Assembly: GCA_900551195.1 (NCBI GenBank)
Contig: URVD01000095.1
Coordinates: forward strand, 1-6,945
Source: an uncultured Collinsella sp.
GTDB lineage: Bacteria; Actinomycetota; Coriobacteriia; Coriobacteriales; Coriobacteriaceae
Reading direction: 5' to 3'
DNA: 6,945 bases
Shown piece after piece: positions 6,670 through 6,945 of the stretch (position 1 is its first letter; every line of letters begins with the position of its first letter). The notes under the pieces are model-generated. The model did no database searches. It saw nothing but the letters and a program-made list of their open reading frames with translations, and had not been told where the DNA came from. The translations under genes and the position numbers were made by a program.

Positions 6670-6675
6670 AAGGAG
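6670..6675 (+). promoter_or_regulatory. Ribosome binding site for small membrane protein gene
   Basis: AAGGAG lies five bases before the GTG start at 6681. This strong match supports GTG as a real start and the small gene as real. Confidence 0.75.
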
Positions 6676-6680
6676 TCAAC

Positions 6681-6899
6681 GTGTTTTCGTATATTAAGCG
6701 CCATTGGCCTGTCTACGTGATTTTGACCTTGATTGCCATTGCGTTAGGATTTGGGGCCGCCTACATCGTGGGTGCGAAGGGCTCGACCCCCGCCTCCGCA
6801 ATCAGCGAAGAGGTGGAGCAAGAACAGAGCACGGGTGCCGATGGGATTCCTGAGTCCGAGCAGGCAATCGTTGATGGTGGATCTTCGTCTGCAGAGTAG
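6681..6899 (+). CDS. Small single-pass membrane protein, function unknown
   Basis: The protein has 72 residues and starts at GTG. A short basic N-terminus (K6, R7, H8) is followed by one hydrophobic segment at about 10-31. A polar, acidic, Ser/Gly/Glu-rich tail (32-72) has no Cys and no recognisable domain. By the positive-inside rule the N-terminus should be cytoplasmic and the tail outside. The segment could also serve as an uncleaved signal anchor. The gene begins 21 bases after the stop of the M28-like gene, in the same frame and with a strong ribosome binding site; no terminator lies between them. Co-transcription is likely, which makes it a candidate membrane partner of the M28-like protein. 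I do not recognise the family. Confidence 0.75.
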   Translation: MFSYIKRHWPVYVILTLIAIALGFGAAYIVGAKGSTPASAISEEVEQEQSTGADGIPESEQAIVDGGSSSAE

Positions 6900-6945
6900 A
6901 TGCGGCGATTTAAATGATTGAAAGCGGGCGAGCCGGATAATTAAG
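6900..6945. other. Short non-coding tail
   Basis: These 46 bases follow the small membrane gene. I see no hairpin terminator, no gene start with a ribosome binding site and no properly spaced promoter. TTGAAA (6918) and GATAAT (6936) are only 12 bases apart. Confidence 0.4.

Noticed and set aside
3411..6704. Very long open frame on the minus strand opposite the M28-like gene
   Set aside because: It is in codon register with the sense gene, so it is open only because the sense gene avoids TTA, CTA and TCA codons. Its Arg/Gly/Leu-rich product matches no fold, whereas the sense strand shows M28 motifs, membrane segments and a ribosome binding site.
6914..6940. Nine-codon frame in the 3' tail, ATG to TAA
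   Set aside because: No Shine-Dalgarno site precedes it and the length is within chance expectation.

Overview
The window looks like chromosomal DNA from a high-GC Gram-positive bacterium. The G/C-rich third positions, the near absence of TTA, CTA and TCA codons in the largest gene, the purine-rich Shine-Dalgarno sites and a tandem pair of PafB/PafC-like WYL regulators suggest an actinobacterium. A gut Coriobacteriia member such as Collinsella is my best guess, from recalled sequence style and not from any search. I see no mobile element, RNA gene or CRISPR array.

Layout. (1) Bases 1-1340, plus strand: the C-terminal half of a DinG/Rad3-type superfamily 2 DNA helicase, cut by the window start. 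(2) Bases 1337-3263, minus strand: two overlapping WYL-domain transcription factors, the longer PafB-like gene first and the PafC-like gene second. They run tail to tail into the helicase, and the two stop codons share the bases CTAA. (3) Bases 3264-3461: a divergent intergenic region with a plausible leftward promoter, a weak rightward -10 box and a small inverted repeat. (4) Bases 3462-6659, plus strand: a 1065-residue membrane protein built on a peptidase family M28 fold. The fold is interrupted by two transmembrane hairpins and by about 680 residues of acidic, Ala/Pro/Gln-rich, apparently disordered sequence. By eye, its bridging Asp and its catalytic Glu-Glu pair are replaced. (5) Bases 6681-6899, plus strand: a 72-residue single-pass membrane protein 21 bases downstream, with a strong ribosome binding site and probably in the same operon. 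(6) Bases 6900-6945: a short non-coding tail with nothing I can assign.

How the parts may relate. The helicase and the WYL pair fit a DNA-damage or nucleic-acid-sensing theme, because PafBC in mycobacteria is a WYL-type activator of DNA repair genes. That link is inferred from family and position only. The M28-like protein and the small membrane protein form a second, divergently transcribed unit at the membrane. The M28-like protein is the most unusual object here: apparently a membrane-anchored pseudo-peptidase, or one with an altered metal site, carrying a long regulatory or scaffolding insertion with short repeated motifs.
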